60,643 nucleotides of DNA from Cochliopodium minus (lineage: Eukaryota > Discosea > Himatismenida > Cochliopodiidae): positions 177,444-238,086 of the forward strand of contig JAMYWO010000023.1 of assembly GCA_024220525.1 (NCBI GenBank), written 5' to 3'. The notes below the pieces were generated by a model. That model was not told where the DNA came from, did not search any database, and was given only the letters and a program-made list of their open reading frames with translations. Shown here piece by piece: positions 1 to 12,211 of this stretch. The position numbers were made by a program, and so were the translations under genes. Positions within the stretch are counted from its first letter, which is position 1, and each line of letters starts with the position of its first letter.

Positions 1-96
1 TTTTTATTTTTATTTTTATTTTTATTTTTATTTTTATTTTTATTTTTATTTTTATTTTTATTTTTATTTTTATTAATTTCATTTATTTTTTATTTT
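1..96. repeat. TTTTTA-type low-complexity tract
   Basis: A short-period T-rich repeat (units of TTTTTA or TTTTTTA) fills the left edge. It lies inside what should be the first intron of the Arf-like gene. Similar tracts recur in introns throughout the window. Confidence 0.9.
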
Positions 97-116
97 TTTA
101 TTTTTATATTTTGTAG

Positions 117-923
<807 letters not shown>

Positions 924-1026
924 TTTTTATTAAATATCAAATTTAAATTAAAATTTATTATTTTTTAAATTTATTATTTATTATTTAATTTTACTTTTTT
1001 TTTTTGAATATTTTTTTTGATAAAAA

Positions 1027-2881
1027 TCAATTTGTTAATTTATTGATAGACAAAGATTCTTCATCATCATCACTATCATAATCAACTAACCCAAGCAAAT
1101 TAGAAAACTCCTCAGTAGCCCTCTGTCTAACCTTCTTCTGCTTGGAAATGCAACTCTCACATTTGACAACATAATCCCGGAAATCCCTGTAAAACTCATT
1201 CAAAAGAGATAAATTCTCCTCCTGTCTCTCCTCATTAAACACAACAAACTCATCCAAAAATTTTTTCTTAGAATTCTCAAAAAAATTTTTTTTTTGATCA
1301 ACAAAACCCTCCATTTCGGAGAATTTCAAATCAGATGCCGCCAAAAAAGAATTGCTACTTTTCCTTTGTTTCATCTGATTAAAACTCGAGATAGAACTGT
1401 CATAAAGAAGCCTGCTTTCATCGTATTGGTAGTAAATGTCAAAGAGAGACTTGAGCTTCTCGTTACGGAGGGACTGGTTGCGCGTTTTCATGGGGAGAAG
1501 CTTCTCGGAGAAGGTGGAATTTTCTGTGCCTAGTTCTTTGTTGAGTTCTCCAAATCCATTAAGTTTGTCTCCCAACAAGTCTTTTTCTTGTGTATTTGAA
1601 ATCTTTTAAAAAAAAAATTTTTATTTTCATTTTTATTTTTTATTTTTTATTTTTTATTTTTTTTATTTTTTTATTTTTTTGTTTTTTTATTTTTTTATTT
1701 TTTTTAGTGATGTCCAAAAATATTACAACAGTTTAAATTTTGTTAGTAAAAATATTATATCCGCTAACAAAGTTGTAATATTTGGACATGTCTATACATT
1801 TTTATTTTTTATTTTTTTTATTTTTTTATTTTTTTGTTATTTTATTTTTTTATTTTTTTTATTTTTTTTATTTTTTTATTTTTATTTTTTTTTATTTTTT
1901 TTATTTTTTTATTTTTTTATTTTTTCATTTTTTTTTATTTTTTTATTTTTTTATTTTTTTATTTTTTTATTAAATTTTGATTCAATTAATTATTTTTCAA
2001 TTTTCCAATATTTTTTATTTTTTTTATTTACTTTAATGAGTAATTCACCTAGGAGTTTTTGAACTTTTCCAATATTTTCAAAGTCATGTCTCATATTTTC
2101 ATGTATTTGAGAAATGGTCTGGAGATTTTCGTCTATCTCTTTCATTTTGTTGAATTTATGTTTTACATTTTCGTCTATTTTTACATTACTCTTTTTTTAA
2201 AGTAAAAATTATTCAAAAAAATAAAAAAAATAATTGTTTAAAAGTAAAAAAAAAGAAAAAAAAAAGAAAAAAAAAAATATTTTAAAAGTAAATTATTAAT
2301 CAAAAAAATAATAGTCAAGTGAAAAAATAATTGAAGAAAAGTGAGTGAGGCAAATATTTTATCAAATGAAAAAATAAAAGAAAATTTAATTTAATTGTAA
2401 TGTTATGAGGAAATAAAAAATTTATGAAAATTCAATGTTTAAAAGATGAAATATGTGGATATATTAACAATTATATTTTATGTGGTCTTTTCTTCTTTTC
2501 ATTCAAAAATATTATTAATTATAAAATCCACTATATATTTTCTTCTTCAACAACATTGACCCATATATTTATATAATAAGAATGATCCCCATTAAAATGA
2601 ATCTATAATAGTTGGAATATGAATATATGGCCTGGATTTATTTTTACTTCAGAAAATATCTTCTCCTTGAATCTCAAATTGCCTATCTTAATTTTGGAGA
2701 AGAGATTATTGCTGAAATTGGTGAGTTTGGCAAAGATATTTTCATTCTCTTTGACTTTATTTTTATCCGTCAAAATCTGTGTTTCTATACTTTCTTTGTC
2801 ATCATCTATATCCTCTTTATTATCTTTGATATGGTTGTGCTGAATGATATCTTCATTTTCTTCCCTTTCATTATCCATCAT
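1027..2881 (-). CDS. coiled-coil protein, possibly BAR/sorting-nexin-like
   Basis: Three exons are proposed on the minus strand: about 2881-2646 (starts MMDNEREEN, acidic), about 2184-2033, and about 1614-1027. Donor and acceptor signals (GTAAAAATA, GTAAATAA, AAAG) keep frame. The product, about 320 residues, is rich in Lys, Glu, Asn and Phe with long heptad-like helices and no membrane segment. The C-terminal half has the cadence of a sorting-nexin BAR domain (aromatic and acidic helices ending in LLNEFYRDFRDYVVKCES) and finishes with an acidic DSDDDEES tail. This is a weak resemblance, not a motif match, and no PX domain was found in this gene. The intron between exons 2 and 3 carries a hairpin element at 1710-1789. 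The first exon assignment is the least certain part, because its intron would be about 460 nt. Confidence 0.5.
1710..1789. repeat. 80-nt imperfect hairpin element, copy 1
   Basis: Inverted arms ATGTCCAAA.. and ..TTTGGACAT enclose a second inner stem, TTGTTAG/CTAACAA, with a conserved unpaired AGTTTAAATT between them. A related copy with matching changes in both arms lies at 45816-45894. Both sit inside introns, but here the host gene is on the opposite strand, so the element looks mobile (MITE-like) rather than a required intron structure. No coding capacity. Confidence 0.75.
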
Positions 2882-3171
2882 ACCTTACAAATATTTTTTT
2901 TTATATTTTTTATTTATTTTTTTAAAGGAGGATGTTTTCTCAAAGCAAAAATAGTAATGATATGTTTAATGGTTTGGAACTTCAGATGTTTTCTTTGATT
3001 TTTGCTTATTTTGATAAATAGTGAAAATGAAGCTTTTTTTTAATTGAAAATAATGTAAATTAAAAATTTAAGCGAAAATACAAAGAAAATAGAAAAACAA
3101 AATTTCTCTTTTATCTTTCATCATCACAAAGAATCTTGAACATCTTTAAATTTAATTTTTTTTTTTAAAAA

Positions 3172-3821
3172 TTAAAAAGAAAATTTATTCAAAAGATCTT
3201 CGCTCATTGGAAGTATCAAGTTGTGGAGGGTATCTTTGTCTGGTATGAAAAGTTTTTCAAGATCAAGTTGCTTAGAATCCAAAAGATCAATTCTTTTAGG
3301 AACGAAAATCTGCTGAAGAATGAAATCTAAGTTATTACAACCATTCGCACCATGTTGTTCTACTCCCAATCGAGCTTAAACATAGTTTTGCTTTTCAAAA
3401 AAATTTAAAAACGAATAAAAAATTTTATTACAAAGTCAAAAGGGCAACTAAAAGCATCTTTTTCATGAGGCATTTCAATTCCAAAAGAATTTCTTAATTA
3501 AAGAATTTTAAATTTTAAAAAAAATTTTTTTTTTTTTAATTTATACCTCCAAGCAAAATATCCTTCATTCCATTTTTCATTATGAGAAGACTTTATTTCG
3601 TTGAGTATAATCATTACAACCTCTTCTTTCTTTCCTTTATTAATTAAACCATGGTTCTCTAAAAATCCGATAAAACACAGTTGTATTCTACTTGCATCAT
3701 ATTCTTCACTAAAAAAAAATACATTTAAAAATTCAAAAAATTAATCCAAAAATAATTTTAAAATAAATTAAAATAAATCCAAATTTTACCTCCAATTTCC
3801 GTTATCCCCTTTTTGTTTCAT
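3172..3821 (-). CDS. small hypothetical protein, spliced
   Basis: No family recognised. Proposed exons: 3821-3790 (starts MKQKGDNG), 3708-3547, 3492 to about 3432 (or further), and a last exon ending at 3172 with the C-terminus LLNKFSF. The first two junctions (TGGAG|GTA..TTTAG and TGGAG|GTA..TTAAG) are clean and in frame. The third junction only works with a GTTTTT donor and a 38-nt intron, or the gene is damaged there. The predicted protein, about 150 residues, has no signal peptide, membrane segment or repeat. A candidate upstream exon reading ISPVDIAGNNNCE lies near 3855-3970 but could not be joined in frame. Confidence 0.4.
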
Positions 3822-4258
3822 TCTTTGTTGGACCTATTTTTATTTCGATCATCTCAATATCCTCCCCAACATTCTTGTCTCACATTCACAATTGTTATTT
3901 CCAGCAATATCCACAGGTGATATCCCAATTAAAAATTCTCCCAATTGAATCATGCAATAATATTTCGACATATCAAATGAAGTGGATAAATAAATTTAGG
4001 AAAAAAGCATATTAATCCTTTCCTCAATTAAGTGCAAATCAATAGATTGTAACAAAAGATTGCTTCATCATCCACAAGATCTAAAGATATCATTCAATTT
4101 CAAACAAAGAAATATCAGAAATTTAAGATAGAGATCTGATAAGTAAAGTTTTTTGAGTCTTACAATGTGGCATACTCTCCTTTTTGAATATTCTGTGATT
4201 AAAAAATAAAATAAAAAAAATAAGAGGAAAAAAGAATTCTTTTTTAAATTTTTATTCT
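3822..4258. other. intergenic region with possible remnant exon
   Basis: About 440 bases between the minus-strand hypothetical gene and the RCC1 gene. The minus strand holds a short open stretch near 3855-3970 (ISPVDIAGNNNCE) that may be a lost or unrecognised first exon of the hypothetical gene. The rest is AT-rich, without a clear promoter element. Confidence 0.4.
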
Positions 4259-6566
4259 ATGTCATTTGGATCTCATAGTATAATTTATTTGGGTAATAGA
4301 AGTTTAATAGATAATTGATGGAATATATTTGTTACAAATTCTTATTCATAAAGATAATGGAGATTTATTGGCATGTGGTAAATTAAAAGTGATCTACTGA
4401 GATAATAATAAATCAACATTACCATAACATTACAGGATGGAACAATAAAGGTGAATATATTTTTATATTTTTTTTATTCAGTGAATAAAAGAATATTAAT
4501 ACAAATTTGCTCCACAATAGGTCAATTGGGTTTGAAAGATAAAACAAATAGATCAGAATTGGTCTTCATGAAAAACGAATTAGACATAGATATGCTAGCA
4601 TGTTCTTTCGATACAACATTTCTTCTCAAATGTAAAAAAAGCAAAAAAAAAAAAAAAGTTAACTTTAATGAAAATTTTTTAATTCTTTAAATAGCAAATG
4701 GAAAATTATATGGTGTTGGTTCAAGTGAATACGGTATTTAAAATTATATATATTATTTTTTTCTTTTAAAATTATTTGTTTCAAAAAAAAAAAAGGGCAA
4801 ATGGGAACGGGAAATTTTGATTTTAGTCTAGAGTTTCAATTGATTTTGGAGGAAGTTTCGGATATATATTGCGGATACAGATTTGTTATAACCAAAATGA
4901 GTATAACATTTTTTTTTTTTTGTAAACATAATAAAATAAATGATAATAATAGGAGATGGATCTGTAAAGAGTTTTGGTAAATTAAATTTAATTTTATTTT
5001 AAAATTTTATTTTTTCTTTTTTTTTTGATTTTATTTTTTCAATAAAATTTAGGAAGAAATGATGTTGGACAACTGGGAATAAATACGACGAATCATACTA
5101 ACATTCCTAAACAAGTTTTTGGTCCAGAGGACAAAATAAAAGTTATTTCTTGCGGAGGAACTCACACTGTTTTTTTAAAAGAAAAAGGAGATGTTGTGGT
5201 TTGTGGGTAAAATAAAAAAAAAAAAAAAATAATGAAAAATATAAAAAATAATAATGAAAAATATAAAAAAAAAAAAAAAAAAAAATGTTATGAATAATAT
5301 TTTATTATTATTTAAAGGTGGAACTCTTTTGGACAACTCGGTTTTTCAAAAAAAAAAAAATTATTATTTTTGAAAATTTTTTATATCATTTTTTTTTTTA
5401 TTCATAAGGTACTGGTGATACAATCAATGTCAACTCCCCACGTTTTTTGATGAACGATACTGATATTGTTAATATTTTTTGTGGAGGAAATTATACTTTT
5501 ATTTTGAAAAGTAAAAAAAAAAATATTATTTTATTTTACATTTTTTTAATTATTTTTATTCATTTCATTTTTTAATTGCTTTTATTTATTATTATTTATT
5601 TTTCATTGATTATATTTTTTTAATAATTTTTCTAAAGAAACACAATTGATTGGGTTTGGAGAGAATAAGTGGGGACAACTTGCTCTTCCAGAAGTCGAAA
5701 AACAATTAGAACATACTGTCATTTTGAGAAACCACCAAATAAGGCAAAAAAAATAAAAAAATAATTGAAAAAATAAAAAAATAAAAATAAATGAAAAATA
5801 AAAATGATAAAAAAAATAAAAAAATAAAATAATATAATTAAAAAAATAAATAAATTGAAAATAATAAACAAAAAATTATTTTTTTAATTTTTTTAGAATG
5901 ATTTCTTGTGGCGGAGGTAAAAAATAAAAAATAAGTCTCTCCTCAATTTTTTTCAAATTTTTTTTTAGGACATACCTTGATGTTACAAAAAAATGGAGAT
6001 CTGCTTGTTTGTGGTAAAAATGATAAAGGACAGTTGGGTCTTGGACATACAAAGAACCAATCTACTCTCCAATTACTGATGGTAGATGTTGACATCATTT
6101 CCACAGGTGATGCTCACTCATATGTCATTCAAAGTAAAATTTCAACTTTATTTTTAAATTTTTTAATTTATTCAATTTTTTCAATTTTTAAATTTATTTT
6201 TGTGAACTATTTATAAATTTATTTTCTTAAAAAATGCTCAAAAAAAAAAAATTAGGATCATCTAAGAACAACGAAAAAGTTTTTGTATTCGGAGATGGAA
6301 GTGGAGGCCGGTTGGGAGTAAAAATCTCAGAAGAACAACCCTATGTTACCAAACCCACCCTCCTCGACATCTACACTAACATCAAGCTCTTGCCAAAGAT
6401 TAGACGTCATATGTTTGGTTGGACTCCTGATGATCATCTCTACTTCAAATCTGATTTTCAAAATCAGGTTTTGTATTTGCTTTTGTTTTTGAAGTATAAC
6501 TTCAAGATCACCAATTTGAAGATTCCCAAGTTTATTATTTATGAAATTATAAAAAAGATTGATTGA
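4259..6566 (+). CDS. RCC1-repeat protein with F-box-like C-terminus
   Basis: Fourteen exons restore a continuous 410-residue frame: 4259-4292, 4354-4377, 4436-4450, 4521-4631, 4695-4733, 4796-4900, 4953-4976, 5053-5206, 5318-5340, 5409-5510, 5638-5743, 5897-5916, 5969-6133 and 6256-6566. Repeats follow the RCC1 beta-propeller pattern (NGDLLACGWNNKGQLGL, DVGQLGI, CGGTHTVFL, ENKWGQLAL, CGGGHTLML, NDKGQLGLG). The start at 4259 gives MSFGSHSII, the expected opening blade strand. Several exons are only 15-24 nt. One intron (5744-5896) begins with GC rather than GT, and one (5341-5408) with GTTTTT. The last 35 residues leave the propeller and end LKIPKFIIYEIIKKID, resembling the C-terminal module of the neighbouring ankyrin protein and of the ThuA-like protein. 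RCC1-type propellers serve as interaction platforms or GEFs; which applies here cannot be told. Confidence 0.85.
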
Positions 6567-6733
6567 AATTTAAAAATAATAATAAAATTCAAAAAAATTT
6601 GAATTGTATCCGAAAATTTATCTTTTTGATCTCCATAAATCAAACTATTTCAAACATTTGATGATTTTTAATTGAGTTTATTTCGAAAATAATCCTATGA
6701 TGTTCAAAAAACAAAAATTGAATTAAAAAAAAA

Positions 6734-9700
6734 ATGATAAATGAAAGATATCTTCAAAGTTTGATTGATGATTTTTATTATGATGATTATGATCATTATC
6801 AAAATGAATATGATAGTTTTGAAATGGCTATAGAAGAAATTGAAATAATAGATAAAATGGAAGAAGAGGATTTTATAGAAGAATATGGGTATGATGATTC
6901 AGATAAGCCAATGATTTGCTTTGAAATTGCCCAGAAAATGATAGAAAATAAAATCAATTTGAATATCAGCCAAAAATTATATGGAATCCCCATTCTCAAT
7001 GTATGTAAAAATGAAAAGAAAGATTTATTTGAGATTTTGAGGTTGTTGATCGAAAATAATTGTGATATAAATTTAAAAGATATCAATAATAATTCTCCTC
7101 TTCATATATTGGCCGAAAATAAATCAATCAAGATTGATATTATAAAATATATGATTGAAAACAATAGTTATTTGGATCAGTTTGAAAAAAACAAAGATGG
7201 ATGCACTCCATTACATCTTATCTGTGATAATCAATCCATTTCAGAAGAAATTATTCAATATTTGATCGAAAATAAAAGCACTGTGAATGCATTGGACAAG
7301 GAAGAAAGAACTCCTCTTGACATTTATTCTCAAAACGAAAACTTTTGTCACAAACCAAAAATAGTTGATCATTTATCTAAAAATAACCTTTTTTTAGAAG
7401 CACCATTTATAATTGCTTGTAAATACATCAACAAAAAATTTTTTACCCCCTTGGATGTGATAAAAATTTTGATTGAAAATAAATGTGATTTGAATTTATC
7501 AACCAAAAAAAAATATCCTTTCCACTTCATAAGTAAACTTGAAAACATTTCTGAAATACAAGATTATGCCATGAAAAATGGAGAATTTGATCTAACAGAA
7601 GGTATTAATTTATTTTTATTTTCATTTAATTATTTTTAAATATTTTTCTGATTTAATTTTTAGATTTTATTTTTGTTATTTTCCATTAATTTTATTTTTT
7701 AATAAAAAAGAAATTATCCAAAGTTTCACTCCCTTTCATTTTGTTTGTCTAGACCAAGATGTAAAAACGCAAGTCATCAAACTTTTGGTTGAAAAAGGAG
7801 CAAAATTGGATCTCAATAATCCATTAGGCTATTCTCCTCTCCACATGATATTTAACAACATCGATTTTCATTACAATAACGTTTTGTTTATGTTTGAAAA
7901 TAATAGCAATATTCACCCACTTGATGTAAACTTCCCTTTCTATACTTCTGAGAATGAAATCAAATCTGGAAATTCAATTATTAACTTTGAAGAATCAAGG
8001 GATTGGGTAAATAGCCAAGAATTTAAAGAACAGAAATTTATTGAAGAATGTTCCCACGAGCCCGTAGTTGAATTATCCAAAAAACGAATTCTGTCTCAAA
8101 TCTTTTCAATATATACTCCAAACTATACATACAAAGACATTCTCTATGAACCTGTCAATTTAATACCTTTAACTCTACATATTGTGAAGGAAATGGTTAA
8201 AAACAAAGTCAATTTGAATTTTAGAGACAAGATACACGGGTTTCCCATTCACAACGTTTGCAAAAATGACAATGAAAATTCTTTACAGATTTTGAAGGTA
8301 AAAGAAAAAAAATTTTTATTTATTTTTTTCATTTTTTTCATTTTTTTTATTAAAAAGATTTTGGTTGAAAATAATTGTGATTTAAACAAAAAAAATTTCT
8401 ACAATAATTCTCCTCTTCACATTATTGCCCAAAAAAAAAAATTCAACATTGATTTCATAAAATATATGATTGAAAACAATAGTTATATTGACCAATTTGC
8501 AAAAAATAGAGATGGAGAAACTCCTTTCCATATTTTTTGTGACAACGAAGATTGTCCTCCTCAAATAATAAATTATTTCATTGAATTGAAAAGTGATTTG
8601 AATGATATTGATTGTTTCGGATATACTCCTCTTCATTGTGTTTGTAGTAGAAAAAACATGCTGCCTACTGGTTTAATCTACAAAATGATAGAAAATAAAG
8701 CGGGAATTAACTTTGAAAATTTTTCACCTCTTCATTTATTGTTTCTCAACAAAAATGTATCTTTAAAAGTTGTGAAATGTTTAGTCGAAAGTAAAGCAGA
8801 TTTAACTTTTAATTACCAAATTGATAATGACTACACTGCTCTTCATCTTGCTTGTTCCAATGAATGCATATCTGAAGAAATCATCCAATATTTAATTGAA
8901 AATAAATGTAGTGTGAATGCCAAGGGTAATAATAATAAAACCCCTCTAAGAATTTACTCTCAAAATAGAATTGAAATTAATTTGAAAATCATCGAACTTT
9001 TGTCCATGAGTGTCTTTGAACTGGAAGAGGAAAGAGCATCTAAAGAAAATTCTTTTTTCAGCCTATTTGAAGAAAAAAATCCAAATTTAAATTCAATAAA
9101 ATCATTGATTGAAAATAAAGCAAATTTAAATATGACAAATTCAGAGATGAAAACTCCTCTTCACATAATTTTAAAAAACAAAACACAAAGTTTAGATTTG
9201 ATAAAATTAATGATTGAAAATAAAAGTTATCTGAATAGTATTGATGATTTAGAGAATATTCCTCTTCATTATGCTTGTGACAATAAGAATATAGATTTTG
9301 AAATAATAAAATGTTTGGTTGAGAACAAAAGTGATGTGAATCTTAGAGCTCGTTTAAAACTGAAAAAACGGGAATTACAAACACCTCTTGAGTATGCATG
9401 TTTAAAGATTTCTAATTGCGAAATTTTAAAGTATTTAGTTGATGCTAAATCATTTATTGATTCCTCAATAGTCATCAAATGGTTTAAAGGTTATGGTAGA
9501 AATGATAATGCTAATTTTATTGGGAGATTGTTCTATTGTTTGATGAGTGGAGGTTTGAATTTGAAGAGTCTCGATGGAAGAATAGATCATATTGTTTTTG
9601 AAGATATTTACAATAGGTATCAGAAATGTAAATTGTGGTCCTTTGAAACACATAAATTCTTTACAAATTTCGTTCAATACAAAATATTCAATTTCATTGT

Positions 9701-10178
9701 TTGTGTCAAATTTCTGTCAAAGAAAACGAGAAAAATATTTCCAAGACCTGTCATTTACATCATCATCAATTTTTTTATCAAACACCTCGTCTCTTCAGAT
9801 ACAAACGAATATTTTAATGAAAATGAAAATCAAATTGACCTTGGAAACGATTACCCTCATTACAACTTTCTTGAATTTGAAGATCAGAACAACTATTTTG
9901 AAATAGAAGAACAAAATCATTCCCCTGATTACATTTACAACGAACAAGACTTTAACACTGATCAATACCAAGAGGAAATCTATGATAATGGTGGGCACTT
10001 TGACAATGATGATATTGAAGTTTTTTCTGAGAATGATCAAAAGATTGATGAAGAACAGTTCGATGAAATTGAAGAATTTTCTGAGGATCAATGTGAAATC
10101 AACATTAAGAAAAGAAAACATGAATTAGATTTCGACAATCAATCTCCTGATTCAAATAACAAAAAATATAAAAAATGA
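6734..10178 (+). CDS. large ankyrin-repeat protein with acidic tail
   Basis: Exons 6734-7601, 7753-8297 and 8358-10178 give 1077 residues in frame. The protein is mostly ankyrin repeats of about 33 residues with the recurring core (TPLHxxCxN...IIxxLIENKxDxN). The consensus 'LIENK' is shared with the two ankyrin genes at 20-23 kb, indicating a local family. After the repeats comes a module ending FPRPVIYIIINFFIK, similar to the C-termini of the RCC1 and ThuA proteins, then a roughly 110-residue tail rich in Asp, Glu, Asn and Tyr with a basic cluster (KKRKHEL, NNKKYKK) that could act as a nuclear signal. There is no signal peptide or membrane segment. Ankyrin plus an F-box-like end would suggest a substrate adaptor for ubiquitin ligation; that is inference. 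Confidence 0.85.
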
Positions 10179-10294
10179 TTAAATAAAGAATTTTTTCATC
10201 AATCATCTTGATAAATGTTATCAAAGAATTTCAAATCATTTGTGACATCTTTCTTCTTTTTTTTTTTGAATATTCCAAAGAAATATAAAAAAAA

Positions 10295-11286
10295 ATGAAA
10301 ATCACTTTGTTAGTAGTTTTATTTTCTGTTCTTTATCTCTCTGCTGCTCAAGTAGCACCACCTCTTTATCTATCCAACTATCTCAATAATCCAACATTGG
10401 GAAGACAATTATCCCGTGTAAATCTTACAGGATTGGGAGAATCTTATTCTGGGTAAATAAAATTGAAAAGAAATACAAATATAATGTTCATTTGATAGAA
10501 TATTCCTTTGCTTTTTTATAACGAAAAAAAATTAAAAGAATCAATTAAATAATAATTTAAATCCTCACTTTATAAAGAAATGATGCCATGTCCATGCTTT
10601 TAAAGTGTTAATATGGAGTATTAATGTATAAAGCAAAATATAAATTTTTAAAATTTTTGTGGAATATTCCCCAATTTATCTCCCTTTTAAATATCTCATA
10701 TCTACCTCAATATCCTCAAATAAAAAATCTTTTTTTTTCACTGACAAAAAAAAATAAAAGATATTTCACAGTAAATCCAAAGACAGACAGCAACATGTTC
10801 TTCTGGTTCCTCCCTGCACAAAATGGAAATACAAGCGCTCCATTATTGTTGTGGTTGGTAAGACAATTCTTTTTATAAAAAAACCCTCCTCCTTCCCTTT
10901 AATCTCTCAACCTTTTTAATTTTTTATTTAGAGTGGAGGACCTGGTTTTTCTTCGTTGTATGGTTTGTTTTACGAAAATGGTCCTGTATCTGGTAAAATA
11001 AAAAATTTTTTAAAAAAAATTAAACCAGACAACAAATTATTCTAATATTTTCATATTCCTTTATTAATTTAATTAATTTTTGTTTATTTTACTAAATTAA
11101 TTTTATTTAATTTTTATTCATTTTATTTAATATTTTTTGTATTGAATTTTTCTTAATTTAATTCTGGGTTTTTAGTTTCTGAACAATTCACTTTGGTTCC
11201 AAGAAACACCACATGGAACAAAGAGTTCAACATCATTTACATTGATAATCCAATTGGTGCAGGTTTCTCATACACCAATACCTCTG
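10295..11286 (+). pseudogene. truncated serine carboxypeptidase (S10 family)
   Basis: Exons 10295 to about 10453, 10761-10857, 10932-10992 and 11176-11286 encode the N-terminal part of an S10 peptidase. There is a signal peptide (MKITLLVVLFSVLYLSAA), then YFTVNPKTDSNMFFWF, the family core LLLWLSGGPGFSSL (family usually GGPGCSS, here Phe for Cys), ENGPVS, and IIYIDNPIGAGFSYT. The last exon ends in a normal GTAAAAA donor, but nothing downstream continues the protein. The GESYAG Ser region, the Asp and the His of the triad are absent. Instead the antisense YeeE/YedE half-gene begins within about 70 bases. The gene is therefore cut at its 3' side by a rearrangement, or the assembly is chimeric. 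The surviving exons have no internal stops, so the break looks recent. Confidence 0.8.
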
Positions 11287-11327
11287 GTAAAAATATATTT
11301 TTTAATTTAAATTATTTTTCAATTTTT

Positions 11328-12097
11328 TTAATTTAATTTTAATTTAATTTTAATTTTTTTATTTTTTACTCCTATTAAATATTTATCATTTTCACTGTTT
11401 CTTTTTTTTGTTCTTCTGTAGTGATTGATGTACCATCCCAATACCATTGAAATGGTGGTGTTGATAGCATGGTTGTTTCCCATGAAAGAATTGATTACAG
11501 AAGGTCCAGGGCAATACAATGATCTGTTAAAACAAATTTCAAAAAAAAGTAAAATTAAAATGTCTGACACCACTCTTACAATCCCCTTTTTTAAAAAAAA
11601 AAATTCAATTTAAAATTTCTCTTTGAAATAAATTATTTTTATTATTATTACCATCCAATTCCAAATAATACACTTCCCAATACAAGATCCTGATCTATAA
11701 TTGATCAGATAGAAAATTTAAATTTTTTATTTAAAATTAAATACTTATTTTTTTTTCACCCAGATTTGATGATGTGGGGATGTTGAATTTATCTTCGAAC
11801 AAAGGTCTGTCCCCTTTCAAAAAATTGAAGAAGATGAGATTTGGCAACAGAGCAAATGATAGTGCGAATAATAAAGAGAAATCATAGGAAGATGATCCAA
11901 ATTTGGATATATTGAAGAAATTCAATGATCTGGAAGTATTCTATACGTCATCATTTGAAATATATTTTCCTGAATAAAAAAAAAAAAGCAGAAAAAATTA
12001 TTTTTTATTATTTTTTTACCACCATGCCCGAATATGAGATTCCAACAGCCATTGTGAAAGCAATAATGGGAACTAAAATTTTAATAACTGGTTTCAT
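11328..12097 (-). CDS. YeeE/YedE-type sulfur transporter, CPGP half (DUF6691-like)
   Basis: Five exons on the minus strand keep one frame: 12097-12020 (starts MKPVIKILVPIIAF), 11940-11760, 11694-11652, a 6-nt microexon 11585-11580, and 11523-11328; 167 residues. Diagnostic motifs appear in family order: SGMV, a D-F-S-L membrane helix, PLFEDKFNIPTSSN, then [17 protein letters not shown], which needs the microexon to supply the Gly-Leu and give the right spacing before CPGP. Several hydrophobic helices fit an inner-membrane-type transporter. In bacteria this family moves thiosulfate or other sulfur compounds with a GCTSGHG partner half. Near-identical DNA (321 bases, five substitutions) recurs at the right edge, where the gene continues into that partner half. 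Here the homology stops abruptly, so this copy is probably a 3'-truncated duplicate. Confidence 0.75.
11351..11671. repeat. segmental duplication, copy B of 60325-60643
   Basis: About 320 bases nearly identical to the last 319 bases of the window: five substitutions plus a small length change in a T/A run. It covers the 3' exons and introns of a YeeE/YedE gene on the minus strand. The homology begins in a T-rich tract just past the truncated carboxypeptidase gene. The true right end of the match cannot be seen because the other copy runs off the window. Confidence 0.9.
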
Positions 12098-12211
12098 TTT
12101 TTTTTTTTAAATAAAGAAAAGTGAAAATAAATAAAAAAATTAAAAAAAGGTACAAGATAGGATTGAAATTAATTTAAAACAAAAAAACAAAATCTAAATT
12201 CAAAATAATTT

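Noticed and set aside
1679-2062. Phe/Leu-rich open frames (also 39015-39287 and 45270-45641) as membrane proteins
   Set aside because: They are translations of TTTTTA-type intron repeats, bounded by clear splice sites of genes on either strand.
11425-11613. Plus-strand open frame [16 protein letters not shown].. as a new carboxypeptidase exon
   Set aside because: It is the antisense of the YeeE/YedE CPGP exon, and substitutions between copies are silent only in the minus-strand frame.
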